A stretch of DNA of 41,842 nucleotides. Source: Longimicrobium sp. Lineage in GTDB: Bacteria > Gemmatimonadota > Gemmatimonadetes > Longimicrobiales > Longimicrobiaceae. A model generated the notes under the pieces. It did no database searches and had not been told where the DNA came from. It saw only the letters and a list, made by a program, of their open reading frames with translations. Position numbers and translations under genes: made by a program. Below are positions 6,813 through 16,597 of this stretch, in pieces. Numbering within the stretch: position 1 is the stretch's first letter; each line of letters starts with the position of its first letter. The stretch spans positions 1 to 41,842 of the forward strand of contig DASVWD010000111.1 in assembly GCA_036389795.1 (NCBI GenBank), in the 5' to 3' direction.

Positions 6813-9248
6813 ATGTCCCATTCCCCAGAAGCCGATCCGCACGGCGTGAGCAGGGCCTACGTCGGCCAGGGCGTCCTGCGCAACGAGGACCGGCGCCTCC
6901 TCACCGGGCACGCGCTCTTCGTGGACGACGTGCAGCTGGAGGGGATGCTGCACGTGGCGTTCGTGCGCAGCGTGCACGCCCACGCCCGCCTGCGCGGGAT
7001 CGACGTCTCGGCCGCGCTCGCCCGCCCGGGCGTGGCCGCCGTCTATACGGCCGCGGACCTGGGCGACTACTGGAAGCCGGGCCCGCTCCTGGTCCCCCCG
7101 CCGCCGGTGGAGGGCCTCGTCTTCAACCAGGCCTCGCAGGTGCCGCTGGCGAAGGAGAAGGTGCGCCACGCCGGCGAGCCCGTGGCGATGGTGGTCGCCG
7201 AGAGCCGCTACCTGGCCGAGGACGCGGCGGCCGAGATCTTCGTCGACTACGAGCCGCTGGACGTGGTGAGCGACCTGGAGGCCGCGCTGGCGCCGGGGGC
7301 GCCGCTCATCCACGAGCAGTTCGGGAGCAACCTGTCGGCGTTCGTACCCCAGACGCACGGCGACTACGAGGCGGCGAAGGCGAACGCCGACCTGGTGATC
7401 AGCCGCCGCTTCCACTACGACCGCGGCGCGGCGTGCGCGCTGGAGAACCGCGTGGTGGCGGCGCGCTGGGACCCGCGCGCCGAGGAGCTCACCGTCTGGG
7501 ACACCACGCAGGCGCCGATCCCGATCCGCAACGGGCTGGCGCGGATGCTGGGCCTCGGCGAGAGCCAGGTGCGCGTGGTGGCGCCGTTCGTGGGCGGCGG
7601 CTTCGGGCCCAAGATCATGATGTTCTACCCCGAGGAGGTGCTGGTCCCCTGGGCGGCGATGCGGCTGGGCCGCCCGGTGAAGTGGACCGAGGACCGCCAG
7701 GAGAACTTCTACGCCACCACGCAGGAACGGGGGCAGGTGCACGACGCGGAGATGGCGCTCACGCGCGACGGGCGGATCGTGGGCGTGCGCGACCGCTTCC
7801 TGCACGACACCGGCGCGTACGACCCGTACGGGCTCACGGTGCCGATCAACTCGCAGTGCACGCTGCTGGGCCCGTACGACGTGCCCAACTACGACAGCGA
7901 GTTCCGCGCGGTGTTCACCAACCGCACCACGGTGACGCCGGTGCGCGGGGCGGGGCGCCAGCACGGCGTGTTCGTGATGGAGCGCCTGCTCGACATCGCC
8001 GCGCGCGAGCTGGGGATCGACCCCGCCGAGATCCGGCGGCGCAACTACATCCGCCACGACGACTTCCCCCACCAGTGGCGGATCCTCTTCCAGGACTTCG
8101 CCCCGCTCTACTACGACAGCGGCAACTACCTCCCCGCGCTGGAGACGGCGCTGGAGATGGTCGACTACGCGGCTTTTCGCGAGGAGCAGCGGCGCGCGCG
8201 CGAGGCCGGGCGGCGGCTGGGGCTGGGCGTGGTGAGCTACGTGGAGGGGACGGGGATCGGGCCGTACGAGGGCGCGCGGGTGACCATCGAGCCCAGCGGC
8301 CGGGTGCGCGTGGCCACGGGGCTGGGGACGCAGGGGCAGGGGCACTACACGGCGTTCGCGCAGATCGTGGCCGAGGTGCTGGACGTGGACGTGGCGCACG
8401 TGGGCGTGGTGACGGGCGACACGCGCGAGTTCGGCTGGGGGACGGGGACGTTCGCCAGCCGCGGGGCCGTGGTCGCCGGGAGCGCCTGCCACGCGGCGGC
8501 CACGGCGGTGCGCGCCAAGGTGGTGGGGGTGGCCAGCCGCGTCTTCCGGGTGGACGAGGAGGAGGTCGAGGTGGCGGGCGGGCGGGTGCGGCCGCGCGGC
8601 GACCCGGGGCGGGAGATGACGCTCGGCGAGCTGTCGGCGTACGCCAACCCGCTGCGCGGCGCGGTGGCGCCGGGGACGGAGCCGGGGCTGGAGGCCACGG
8701 CCTACTTCGGGCCCGACCACGGGAGCACGGCGAGCGGGGTGCACGCGATCGTGGTCGAGGTGGACCCCGAGACGGCGCTGGTGAAGGTGGTGCGCTACGT
8801 GGTGGTGCACGACTGCGGGCGGCTGATCAACCCGGTGATCGTGGAGGGGCAGGTGCAGGGGGGCGTGGCGCACGGGATCGGCAACGCCTTCTACGAAAAG
8901 CTGCACTACGACGAGAACGGGCAGCTGCTGAACGCCTCGTTCATGGACTACCTGCTGCCGACGGCGCTGGACGTGCCCGAGGTGCGGATGGCGCACCGCG
9001 AGACGCCGGCGCCGATGAACCCGCTGGGGCTCAAGGGGGTGGGCGAGGCGGGGTGCATCCCCACCGGCGCGGCGTTCGCGCAGGCGCTGGAGGACGCGCT
9101 GCCGGAGTACGCGCTGGAGATCCGCGAGATCCCGCTCTCCCCGGGGCGCCTCTTCGAGCTGCTGGAGGAGGCGCGCGGGCGGGGGCTGGCGGCGGAGACT
9201 CCGGTCCCGGCCGCGCAGGCGGCCCCGGCGCCGGAGGTGGGGCGATGA
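6813..9248 (+). CDS. Molybdenum hydroxylase, large molybdopterin subunit (form II CoxL-like)
   Basis: The 811-residue catalytic subunit covers the a/b hammerhead domain (KVRHAGEPVAMVVAESRYLAEDAA) and the molybdopterin-binding domain (GGGFGPK, QGQGHYTAFAQI). The motif at residues 377-382 is VRGAGR, close to AYRGAGR of form II CoxL-like enzymes and unlike AYxCSFR of true aerobic CO dehydrogenase, so CO oxidation is unlikely. The catalytic base is E745 in GVGEAGC. Such enzymes hydroxylate aldehydes or N-heterocycles with water as oxygen donor and need cytosine- or guanine-dinucleotide-type Mo cofactor maturation. No maturation factor is in the window. The downstream NCS1 permease suggests a nucleobase-like substrate, which is inference. 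Confidence 0.92.
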   Translation: MSHSPEADPHGVSRAYVGQGVLRNEDRRLLTGHALFVDDVQLEGMLHVAFVRSVHAHARLRGIDVSAALARPGVAAVYTAADLGDYWKPGPLLVPPPPVEGLVFNQASQVPLAKEKVRHAGEPVAMVVAESRYLAEDAAAEIFVDYEPLDVVSDLEAALAPGAPLIHEQFGSNLSAFVPQTHGDYEAAKANADLVISRRFHYDRGAACALENRVVAARWDPRAEELTVWDTTQAPIPIRNGLARMLGLGESQVRVVAPFVGGGFGPKIMMFYPEEVLVPWAAMRLGRPVKWTEDRQENFYATTQERGQVHDAEMALTRDGRIVGVRDRFLHDTGAYDPYGLTVPINSQCTLLGPYDVPNYDSEFRAVFTNRTTVTPVRGAGRQHGVFVMERLLDIAARELGIDPAEIRRRNYIRHDDFPHQWRILFQDFAPLYYDSGNYLPALETALEMVDYAAFREEQRRAREAGRRLGLGVVSYVEGTGIGPYEGARVTIEPSGRVRVATGLGTQGQGHYTAFAQIVAEVLDVDVAHVGVVTGDTREFGWGTGTFASRGAVVAGSACHAAATAVRAKVVGVASRVFRVDEEEVEVAGGRVRPRGDPGREMTLGELSAYANPLRGAVAPGTEPGLEATAYFGPDHGSTASGVHAIVVEVDPETALVKVVRYVVVHDCGRLINPVIVEGQVQGGVAHGIGNAFYEKLHYDENGQLLNASFMDYLLPTALDVPEVRMAHRETPAPMNPLGLKGVGEAGCIPTGAAFAQALEDALPEYALEIREIPLSPGRLFELLEEARGRGLAAETPVPAAQAAPAPEVGR

Positions 9249-9261
9249 GACCGGCCCGAAT

Positions 9262-9370
9262 TCGTAGGGTCGAGGCATGCCTCGACCGGCGGGGGCCAGC
9301 CCGGGCGCGGCAGGCGGCCTCCTGCGCCGATGCCGCCTGTGCTCGGACTCGCATGCTCGCCCCTACGAGA
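9262..9370. repeat. MITE-like repeat with terminal inverted repeats, copy 1
   Basis: TCGTAGGGTCGAG at one end pairs with CTCGCCCCTACGA at the other (12 of 13 positions). A second copy with the same ends, the same CTCGACCGGCGGGGCCAGCC core and the same CGCGTTGAGAAG right flank lies at 39148-39255. This copy sits between the large and FAD subunit genes, so it interrupts an otherwise tight operon. Confidence 0.75.
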
Positions 9371-9414
9371 CACAACGCGTTGAGAAGTCGTGACCCGATC
9401 CTCGGGTGGCGCCG

Positions 9415-10296
9415 ATGAAGCCCGCGCCGTTCGAGTACCACCGGCCCGACAGCGTGGAGGAGGCGCTGGGGCTGCTGGCGAGCCACGGCTGGGACGCCAA
9501 GGTGCTGGCCGGCGGGCAGAGCCTGGTGCCGGCGATGAACTTCCGCCTGGCGCAGCCGGCGGTGCTGGTGGACCTGAACCGCATCCCGGGCCTCGACCAC
9601 ATCGCCGAGCGCGACGGGGCGCTGCGCATCGGGACCATGGCCCGGCAGCGCGCGGCGGAGCGGAGCGAGCTGGTGGCGCTCCGGGCGCCGCTCCTGGCCG
9701 AGGCGCTTCCGTTCGTGGCCCACCCGCAGGTGCGCAACCGGGGGACGGTGGGCGGGAGCATCGCGCACGCGGACCCGGCCGCCGAGCTCCCGGCGGTGAT
9801 GCTGGCGCTGGGGGCGCGCTTCCACCTGGCGGGGCCGGGCGGCGCGCGCGCGGTGGAGGCGGACCGCTTCTTCACCGGGCTCTTCAGCACGGCGCTGGAG
9901 CCGGAGGAGATGCTGCTGGAGGTGGAGGTCCCCGCGCGCGGCCCGGCCCAGGGGTGGGCGTTCGACGAGATCTCGCGGCGCCACGGCGACTTCGCGCTGG
10001 CGGGGCTGGCGGCGTGGGTGGCGCTGGGCCAGGACGGGCGCTGCTCGGGGGCGCGCATCGCGCTGCTGGGGGTGGGGAGCGGGCCGGTGCTGGCGCGCGG
10101 CGCGGCGGAGGCGCTGGTGGCGCGCGACGCGACCGACGAGGGGATCCGCGCGGCCGCCGAGGCGGCCGCGGCGGAGATCGAGCCGCCGTCGGACATCCAC
10201 GCGTCGGCGGCGTACCGGCGGCGGCTGGTGGAGGTGCTGGTGCGCCGCACGCTGCCCAGGGCGTTCGCGCGGGCGCGGATGGGGTCCCCCGGTTGA
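9415..10296 (+). CDS. Molybdenum hydroxylase, FAD-binding subunit (CoxM-like)
   Basis: The 293-residue protein is the FAD subunit of the same enzyme. It opens with the family-typical MKPAPFEYHRPDSVEEAL, then AGGQSLVPAMNFRLAQP (first FAD loop) and NRGTVGGSIAHADPAAELPAV (second FAD loop), followed by the C-terminal CO_deh_flav_C-type domain. It transfers electrons to the final acceptor. ATG 9415 is preferred over GTG 9406 because of the conserved N-terminus. A dispersed repeat separates it from the large subunit. Its stop codon lies within the first unit of a 15 bp tandem duplication (10283-10312), so the last residues may have been altered by repeat insertion. Confidence 0.92.
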   Translation: MKPAPFEYHRPDSVEEALGLLASHGWDAKVLAGGQSLVPAMNFRLAQPAVLVDLNRIPGLDHIAERDGALRIGTMARQRAAERSELVALRAPLLAEALPFVAHPQVRNRGTVGGSIAHADPAAELPAVMLALGARFHLAGPGGARAVEADRFFTGLFSTALEPEEMLLEVEVPARGPAQGWAFDEISRRHGDFALAGLAAWVALGQDGRCSGARIALLGVGSGPVLARGAAEALVARDATDEGIRAAAEAAAAEIEPPSDIHASAAYRRRLVEVLVRRTLPRAFARARMGSPG

Positions 10297-10312
10297 AGGT
10301 CCCCCGGTTGAA
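10283..10312. repeat. 15 bp perfect tandem duplication across a stop codon
   Basis: GGTCCCCCGGTTGAA occurs twice in direct succession. The TGA in the first unit ends the FAD-subunit gene. The second unit runs into hairpin repeat copy B. Confidence 0.85.
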
Positions 10313-10360
10313 ACCGGGGGCTACAACGGCACAAAGTCCGCCTGCGCGGACTGCTCGCCG
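10304..10360 (+). repeat. Hairpin repeat family, copy B, in a 300 bp gap
   Basis: CCCGGTTGAAACCGGGGGCT is followed by a linker ACAACGGCACAA and a stem AGTCCGCCTGCGCGGACT. Copies A and C have the same architecture. The rest of the 10297-10605 gap is non-coding, with further GC-rich dyads (for example GCCTGCGTTGTTTGCAGGC near 10484-10502). A possible TTGTTG...TAACCG pair near 10557-10584 could serve the permease, but weakly. Confidence 0.6.
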
Positions 10361-10605
10361 GGGCTCGCTCGACCGGGAGATCCGGCTCCGCGCGCGACGA
10401 GACCCGCGTGAGGGATGCGCGCCCGGAGGGCCGGGACGACGCCGCCACAGGGGTATCGTGGCGGTGGCGGCCCGGCGCCGTTGGCCTGCGTTGTTTGCAG
10501 GCCTACGGCGCGCGCAGCCCGGCCCGGAGCGCAGCGGAGGGACACGCCCAAACCCGTTGTTGCCGTTCAGCAGTTCGATAACCGTCCTCACCGCCGAGCG
10601 TGCCG

Positions 10606-12108
<1,503 letters not shown>

Positions 12109-12280
12109 CGCGGGTCCGCGACGGTTCCGGCCGCTGGCGGGCGAGCGCCGTTCCGGCACGGTGATCCGTCTTTCCCGGTTCCGCCGGAAGTCCGCGGATC
12201 GCTCCAGCAGTCCGTTCGGTATGGATCTCGAAGCCGAGGGTGCGGCTCGACCACCTGTTCCGCAGCGCGGAGGAGGACGG

Positions 12281-13132
12281 ATGGCGGAGACGGCCACCGC
12301 CGGGCCCCGGCGGCGAAAGCTCGCCGGCATCCTCGCCGGTGCCATGGCGATCGCCATCGCGGCGTACGTTGTCTACCCGAGACTCGTGAAGCGGGACTCC
12401 GCTCTCGTCGCCAGGATTTCCGGGATGCGCACGATCGAGGCGAACGGCGCGCTGCTCGGCTCGTTCGGGCGCCGGATCGATATTCCCCGGAACACTCCGC
12501 TCCGGGACCTGAAAAAGCACGAGCAGCACATCTACCGCAGGATGAGCTCGCCCTGGCCCTGGCAGAGCGTGAAGCCGTACAAGGTACAGGAGTACACGAT
12601 CTCCAGGACCGATTCGGTGCGGCTCGAGCGGCTGGGGGTGCGCTTCGACTCCGCTTCCGGCGCGCAGGCAGCCGGCGGGGACCAGTCGGCTGCGGGCTAC
12701 CGCATCGTCATTCTCGAGATCGACAACCCCGACGGCCTGGTCGACGAGATCAACGACAGCCTGGCCAGGGCTTCCAGGCTGGTGCGGCGCCTGAGCCGCG
12801 GCGATCCCGAATACCGGATCGTGACGGCCGTCGGCGTGCTGTTCGACCACAGGGCGGAGGTGGTCTCGCGCAGAGAGCTGGATGCGCGGCTGCTGGAGCT
12901 GGCGATCAAGGGCTCTTCCGCGGACCGGAGCACGGTCGGCATCGCGGACGGCGCGATCGTCGGCTACCGGTATGCACGGATCTGCTGGAACGCGGACGGC
13001 GAGGTGCAGGAGCTGGTGACCGACGAGCAGGGGACCGACACGTGTCCTCCCGGGTCGCTGCCGACGCGTGCGTCTCCCGGCGCGGCGAGCTCCGGCCGGC
13101 CGTCGGCGGCGGGAACAGGCAAGGGGCCTTGA
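12281..13132 (+). CDS. Membrane-anchored protein of unknown function
   Basis: The 283-residue protein starts at ATG 12281 behind GCGGAGGAGG. One N-terminal transmembrane helix (LAGILAGAMAIAIAAYVVYP, residues about 15-34) anchors an extracytoplasmic region of about 190 residues with mixed strands and helices (EYRIVTAVGVLFDHRAEVVSRREL), and the tail is Ser/Pro/Gly-rich and disordered-looking. Two cysteines (ICWN, DTCPP) could form a disulfide. I recognise no family. The 172-base gap upstream (12109-12280) contains no gene and no clear signal. The next gene begins seven bases downstream, so the two may be co-transcribed. Confidence 0.7.
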   Translation: MAETATAGPRRRKLAGILAGAMAIAIAAYVVYPRLVKRDSALVARISGMRTIEANGALLGSFGRRIDIPRNTPLRDLKKHEQHIYRRMSSPWPWQSVKPYKVQEYTISRTDSVRLERLGVRFDSASGAQAAGGDQSAAGYRIVILEIDNPDGLVDEINDSLARASRLVRRLSRGDPEYRIVTAVGVLFDHRAEVVSRRELDARLLELAIKGSSADRSTVGIADGAIVGYRYARICWNADGEVQELVTDEQGTDTCPPGSLPTRASPGAASSGRPSAAGTGKGP

Positions 13133-13139
13133 CCCCGCG

Positions 13140-13844
13140 ATGAGCATGAGCCGACCCGACGCGCGCCGGGCGCTGCGATCGCTGCGGGAGGCCGCCCGCG
13201 GGCTCTACCTGCGGCTGCTGCCGCGCCCGGACCACCGGGAGGTCTTCTCGCGCATCTACCGGAGCAACGAGTGGGGCGACCCGGAGTCGGTGTCGGGGCC
13301 GGGCTCCACCCGCGCGCGCGGCGAGGACTTCCGCGACGACCTGGCGGAGCTGCTGGAGCGGATCGGCGCGCGCGTGCTGCTCGACGCGCCCTGCGGCGAC
13401 TTCAACTGGATCGAGCCGGTCGCCGACCGCATGGAGCGCTACGTGGGCGTGGACGTGGTGCCGGAGCTGGTCGAGAAGAACCAGGAGCTCCACGGCGGCG
13501 GGCGCCGGAGCTTCGCCTGCGCGGACCTGACGCGCGACCCGCTCCCCAGGGCCGACGTCGTCCTCTGCCGCGACTGCCTGGTGCACTTCTCGTTCGCCGA
13601 CATCCGGGCGGCGCTCGGCAACTTCCGGGAGAGCGGCAGCACGTACCTGCTCACCACCACCTTCCTGGACACCCGGCGCAACCTGGACATCCGCACGGGC
13701 GGGTGGCGCGAGCTGAACCTGGAGGAGGCCCCTTTTCGCTTCCCGCCGCCGCTGGCCCTGGTGGACGAGAAGTGCACGCACTCGGGCGGCCGCTACCGCT
13801 CCAAGCGCCTGGCCCTCTGGCGCATCGACTCGCTCCCGCTATAG
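13140..13844 (+). CDS. SAM-dependent methyltransferase (class I)
   Basis: The 234-residue Rossmann-fold protein carries motif I as LLDAPCGDFNWIEPVA, an acidic motif II in YVGVDVVPELVEKN, and a motif IV-like ADVVLCRDCLVHFSFADI. The DxPCGDFxW variant is typical of a group of bacterial class I methyltransferases annotated only as generic. The C-terminal part (NLEEAPFRFPPPLALVDEKC) should form the substrate pocket. The acceptor is unknown. ATG 13140 follows the previous stop by seven bases. The gene carries the promoter of the next gene within its last 30 bases. Confidence 0.82.
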   Translation: MSMSRPDARRALRSLREAARGLYLRLLPRPDHREVFSRIYRSNEWGDPESVSGPGSTRARGEDFRDDLAELLERIGARVLLDAPCGDFNWIEPVADRMERYVGVDVVPELVEKNQELHGGGRRSFACADLTRDPLPRADVVLCRDCLVHFSFADIRAALGNFRESGSTYLLTTTFLDTRRNLDIRTGGWRELNLEEAPFRFPPPLALVDEKCTHSGGRYRSKRLALWRIDSLPL

Positions 13845-13845
13845 T
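13817..13845 (+). promoter_or_regulatory. Predicted promoter of the cyclase gene
   Basis: CTGGCG (13817-13822) and TATAGT (13840-13845) are 17 bases apart and overlap the end of the methyltransferase gene. TATAGT is a strong -10 for this GC-rich DNA. The leader to ATG 13897 would be about 45 bases. Confidence 0.5.
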
Positions 13846-13896
13846 GTGGCCCGTCCGGCGCGAGACCGTGAATCACCCCAGCCCATCCGGAGACCG

Positions 13897-14700
13897 ATGC
13901 GGATCTACGACCTGTCCCAGCCGCTGAACGAGCAGGCGCCGTTCTGGCCGTACTACCCGCCCTTCGAGGTGAAGTACATCAAGCGCAAGGCCGAGCACGG
14001 CGTGAACGCGCAGTACATCATGACCTCGAACCACATGGGCACGCACCTGGACGCGCCGCGGCACTTCCAGACCAGGGGGCTCACCATCGACCAGATCCCG
14101 CTGAACTGGCTGTGCGGCCCCGGGGTGATCGTGGACCTCACCGAGGAGATGGACGAGCTGGCGGTCTACACTCCGAAGATGATCGAGGACCGGGTGGAGG
14201 TGCGCAAAGGGGACATCGTGATCCTGCACACCGGCTGGCACCGCTACGCGCAGTGGGGCGACGAGGCCGACGAGGAGAAGTACATCCACCTGCACCCGGG
14301 GGCGCACCCCGACATGGTGCCGTGGCTGCTGGAGAAGGAGGTGCACATCTGGGGCGTGGACGCGGTGTCGACGGACCACCCGATGGACCTGCCGATCGGC
14401 CGCTTCCTGGGGAAGGGGATGCACGGCCACTGCGACCGGGTGCGGGCGAAGGCGGAGGCCAAGTTCGGCGGGCCCGAGGCGGTGGCGCGGCTCTTCCCCG
14501 ACGAGGACTACCAGCTCACGCACAACAAGCTGTTCCCGCACAACTGCGTGCACATCGAGAACCTGGGCGGCGAGATCAGCGCCCCCGAGCTGCAGAACCG
14601 GCGGCTGATCATCGGCTGCTTCCCCTGGAAGTTCCAGGGCGGCGAGGCGGCCTTCGCGCGCACCGTGGCGTTCGACGGGGAGTGGCCGAAGGAGGTGTGA
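13897..14700 (+). CDS. Metal-dependent cyclase-family hydrolase (kynurenine formamidase / isatin hydrolase type)
   Basis: The 267-residue protein has the cyclase-family signature HMGTHLDAPRHF (HxGTHxDAPxHF, residues about 46-57) that binds the catalytic metal, followed by DIVILHTGWHRYAQWGD and HIWGVDAVSTDHPMDLP, all conserved in kynurenine formamidase KynB, isatin hydrolase and related amidohydrolases. They open lactams or deformylate amides. A role after molybdenum-dependent ring hydroxylation would fit the upstream permease and hydroxylase, but the substrate is not shown. ATG 13897 fits the conserved MRIYDLSQPLNEQAP. Its 3' end is duplicated in decayed form at 16461-16587. Confidence 0.9.
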   Translation: MRIYDLSQPLNEQAPFWPYYPPFEVKYIKRKAEHGVNAQYIMTSNHMGTHLDAPRHFQTRGLTIDQIPLNWLCGPGVIVDLTEEMDELAVYTPKMIEDRVEVRKGDIVILHTGWHRYAQWGDEADEEKYIHLHPGAHPDMVPWLLEKEVHIWGVDAVSTDHPMDLPIGRFLGKGMHGHCDRVRAKAEAKFGGPEAVARLFPDEDYQLTHNKLFPHNCVHIENLGGEISAPELQNRRLIIGCFPWKFQGGEAAFARTVAFDGEWPKEV

Positions 14701-14787
14701 GGGAATGTGGGGAACAAACCGGTACTTCGGGATGCCAACGGAGGTGGGTAGGCGCTGCACCCAGTTGATCTCGACCCTCGAGGTCCA

Positions 14788-16440
14788 ATGCTCGACCGGG
14801 ACGCTCTGATCGAACTCGAAAGGAGTTCTGTTCGCCGACAAGCAGCCGCGCTCGGCCTCACCTATGAAGCTCTTGTTCAGCAACTAGCCGATGCCCGGCT
14901 GTCGGACATCGCTGAGTTGCGGCATCGGCTTATCGAGTTTGGAGGCGATGCGGAGATCGAAGCCCAACACTTCGGCGATGTAGCAACCCGTCTGGAAGCT
15001 GAGCCCGAGTATGTGATCGAAGAGCGACATGACGTCGCGCAGGGCTTGCTGGAACACGCACTCTCAGACCTCCGGGAGTGGCTGCCCCGTTGTCCTGATG
15101 CGATGGCCATGATCCGGCACGACCTATTGGAAGGTTGCATTGCCTCTGACAAGGCGGATGGTAGCCTCGAGTGGCTATCGGATTGTGTGCTGAGCCGCCT
15201 GCACAACATCCAGGTGTTCGTGCCGTACATGGGCGGGTATAATGCTGGCATTACCTCGGATGCCAACCTGAACGTGGTTGTAGTACACCACGGCATCCAC
15301 GATCTGCTGTACGCATCTCTACATCAGGTTGTCGGGTTCGCCACAGAAACCACCGAACAACGAGCCATCGGCATCCGGCGGCTGCGCGGCGCTCCCGACG
15401 ATCTTGCCGCCTGTCTCAAGGCTCTAAGAAGCATTCGAGACATGGCCTGCGGCAGGCAACTCAGGGCCCTGGCTCTCGACTTCACGTTATCAACGGAGCA
15501 GATGCACCTCCTGCACCTGCTCCTCAGAGGCGCGGTGGACTTCATTCTATTTCACGAGTTTGCTCATGTGATCGGCATGATGTTCGAGAATCCTCATTTT
15601 ACTGAACTCGCCTGTGATGAATTTGCGGCCCGAGTCATCGTTGGAACGGGAGACGAGGCGCGCGTTTGCGGAATGGTGGCTGCTCTCCACCTCACGCAGG
15701 GTCTGCTGCATTTCGAAAGAAGAGGTCACCGCTCTACCACTCACCCAGCAATCTCCACACGGATAAAGCACATAGCTGTGATTTTGGACGAGAAAAACGC
15801 CAATCTCAGCAACGCGTTCGACGCCCTTCTTGATGCTCCCACCAGGCTTATGGAAGAGGAGGTGTTCCAAGTGGAGACGACGGAGATCGTCAGGCGCGAG
15901 TTGATCCGGGCCCTTGAAACTGCAACCGATCTGGGGCTCGACGCAGACGACGCTGTACGCATTGGTGCTGCCATCAGCGACGCCGCGATCACGCTACCCG
16001 ATATTTTCGAAGACGCGCTCGTGTCGATCCAGGTTCGTGGAGAAGAGCGTTTCCGAGTGATTCGATTCGACATTGCCGCGGCGCTCAGCGCGGCTGCGAG
16101 TGCAGCCGGAGGTGTAATCAGCGGTGGCGGCGGCTGGGCCATCGGCGCGGCAGTGCTTGCGTGCATCACGGCGCTAAACGGTGTGGCGCGGCCCCTGAGC
16201 CCCACGGAGGGCGTGGTACTGCTCGTACTGCACGAGAGTCCGTCACGCTCGGCGACACGGGACGAAATCGCGGCCGCAGTTGCGCGACAGACCAGAGGAG
16301 TCCCGGGCAGTGATCCAGCTGCCCTCCCGGCCGCACTTCAGTCGCTGCAGGCGCTCGGATGTATCCGTGAGTCGAACGCAACCTTCACCTTGGCCGACCG
16401 TGTTCTGGTGTGGTATAGGAACAGAACACCGTCCCTATAG
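14788..16440 (+). CDS. Predicted gluzincin-like metallopeptidase with Gly-rich hydrophobic segment and C-terminal winged helix-like domain
   Basis: The 550-residue protein is of no family I can name. Residues 256-260 read HEFAH (HExxH zinc motif), and 13 residues later comes ELACDEFAAR (E273, D277), reminiscent of the third-ligand helix in ImmA/IrrE and M48 peptidases. The N-terminal ~250 residues are helical with a VVVVHHGIHDLLYASLHQVV segment. Residues about 430-465 form a Gly/Ala-rich hydrophobic stretch (GGVISGGGGWAIGAAVLACI) that could insert in a membrane. The last ~80 residues (SPTEGVVLLVLHE...LQALGCIRESNATFTLADRVLVWY) look like a winged helix. Its GC content is visibly below its neighbours, and it sits between the cyclase gene and a decayed copy of that gene's end, which suggests recent insertion. 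Confidence 0.7.
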   Translation: MLDRDALIELERSSVRRQAAALGLTYEALVQQLADARLSDIAELRHRLIEFGGDAEIEAQHFGDVATRLEAEPEYVIEERHDVAQGLLEHALSDLREWLPRCPDAMAMIRHDLLEGCIASDKADGSLEWLSDCVLSRLHNIQVFVPYMGGYNAGITSDANLNVVVVHHGIHDLLYASLHQVVGFATETTEQRAIGIRRLRGAPDDLAACLKALRSIRDMACGRQLRALALDFTLSTEQMHLLHLLLRGAVDFILFHEFAHVIGMMFENPHFTELACDEFAARVIVGTGDEARVCGMVAALHLTQGLLHFERRGHRSTTHPAISTRIKHIAVILDEKNANLSNAFDALLDAPTRLMEEEVFQVETTEIVRRELIRALETATDLGLDADDAVRIGAAISDAAITLPDIFEDALVSIQVRGEERFRVIRFDIAAALSAAASAAGGVISGGGGWAIGAAVLACITALNGVARPLSPTEGVVLLVLHESPSRSATRDEIAAAVARQTRGVPGSDPAALPAALQSLQALGCIRESNATFTLADRVLVWYRNRTPSL

Positions 16441-16460
16441 CGTGTCTGCGTTTGAGTTCG

Positions 16461-16587
16461 GAAGCGAGGTCGCTGAAGTTCCAGAACCCGTGGCTGATCA
16501 ACGGCTTCCCCTACGAAGTTCCGGGGCGGCCGGGCGGCCTTCGCGCGCACCATGGCGTGCGACGGCGAGTGGCCGACGGGCCCATGA
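16461..16587 (+). pseudogene. Frameshifted duplicate of the cyclase gene 3' end
   Basis: The DNA from 16461 to the TGA at 16585-16587 aligns with the last ~130 bases of the cyclase gene (about 14570-14700). One frame gives KFQNPWLINGFPYEV, matching LQNRRLIIGCFPWKF. After a frameshift within a G/C run another frame gives ARTMACDGEWPTGP, matching ARTVAFDGEWPKEV, with the stop in the homologous place. GCGGCCTTCGCGCGCACC is identical in both. It is either a duplication made when the metallopeptidase gene inserted, or the stump of a second cyclase paralogue. Confidence 0.8.
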
Positions 16588-16597
16588 CTCTCGTTCC

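Noticed and set aside
6078-9278. A minus-strand open frame of over 1000 codons opposite the molybdenum hydroxylase genes
   Set aside because: It is rich in Arg/His/Pro/Ala, has no recognisable domain, and lies antisense to genes with complete, conserved motifs. High GC with few stop codons explains it; the same holds for long minus frames at 2439-3998, 32644-35337, 35980-39102 and 40033-41811.
6303-10296. Aerobic CO dehydrogenase
   Set aside because: The gene order S-L-M fits the family, but the large subunit has VRGAGR where true CO dehydrogenase has AYxCSFR, so CO oxidation is not supported.
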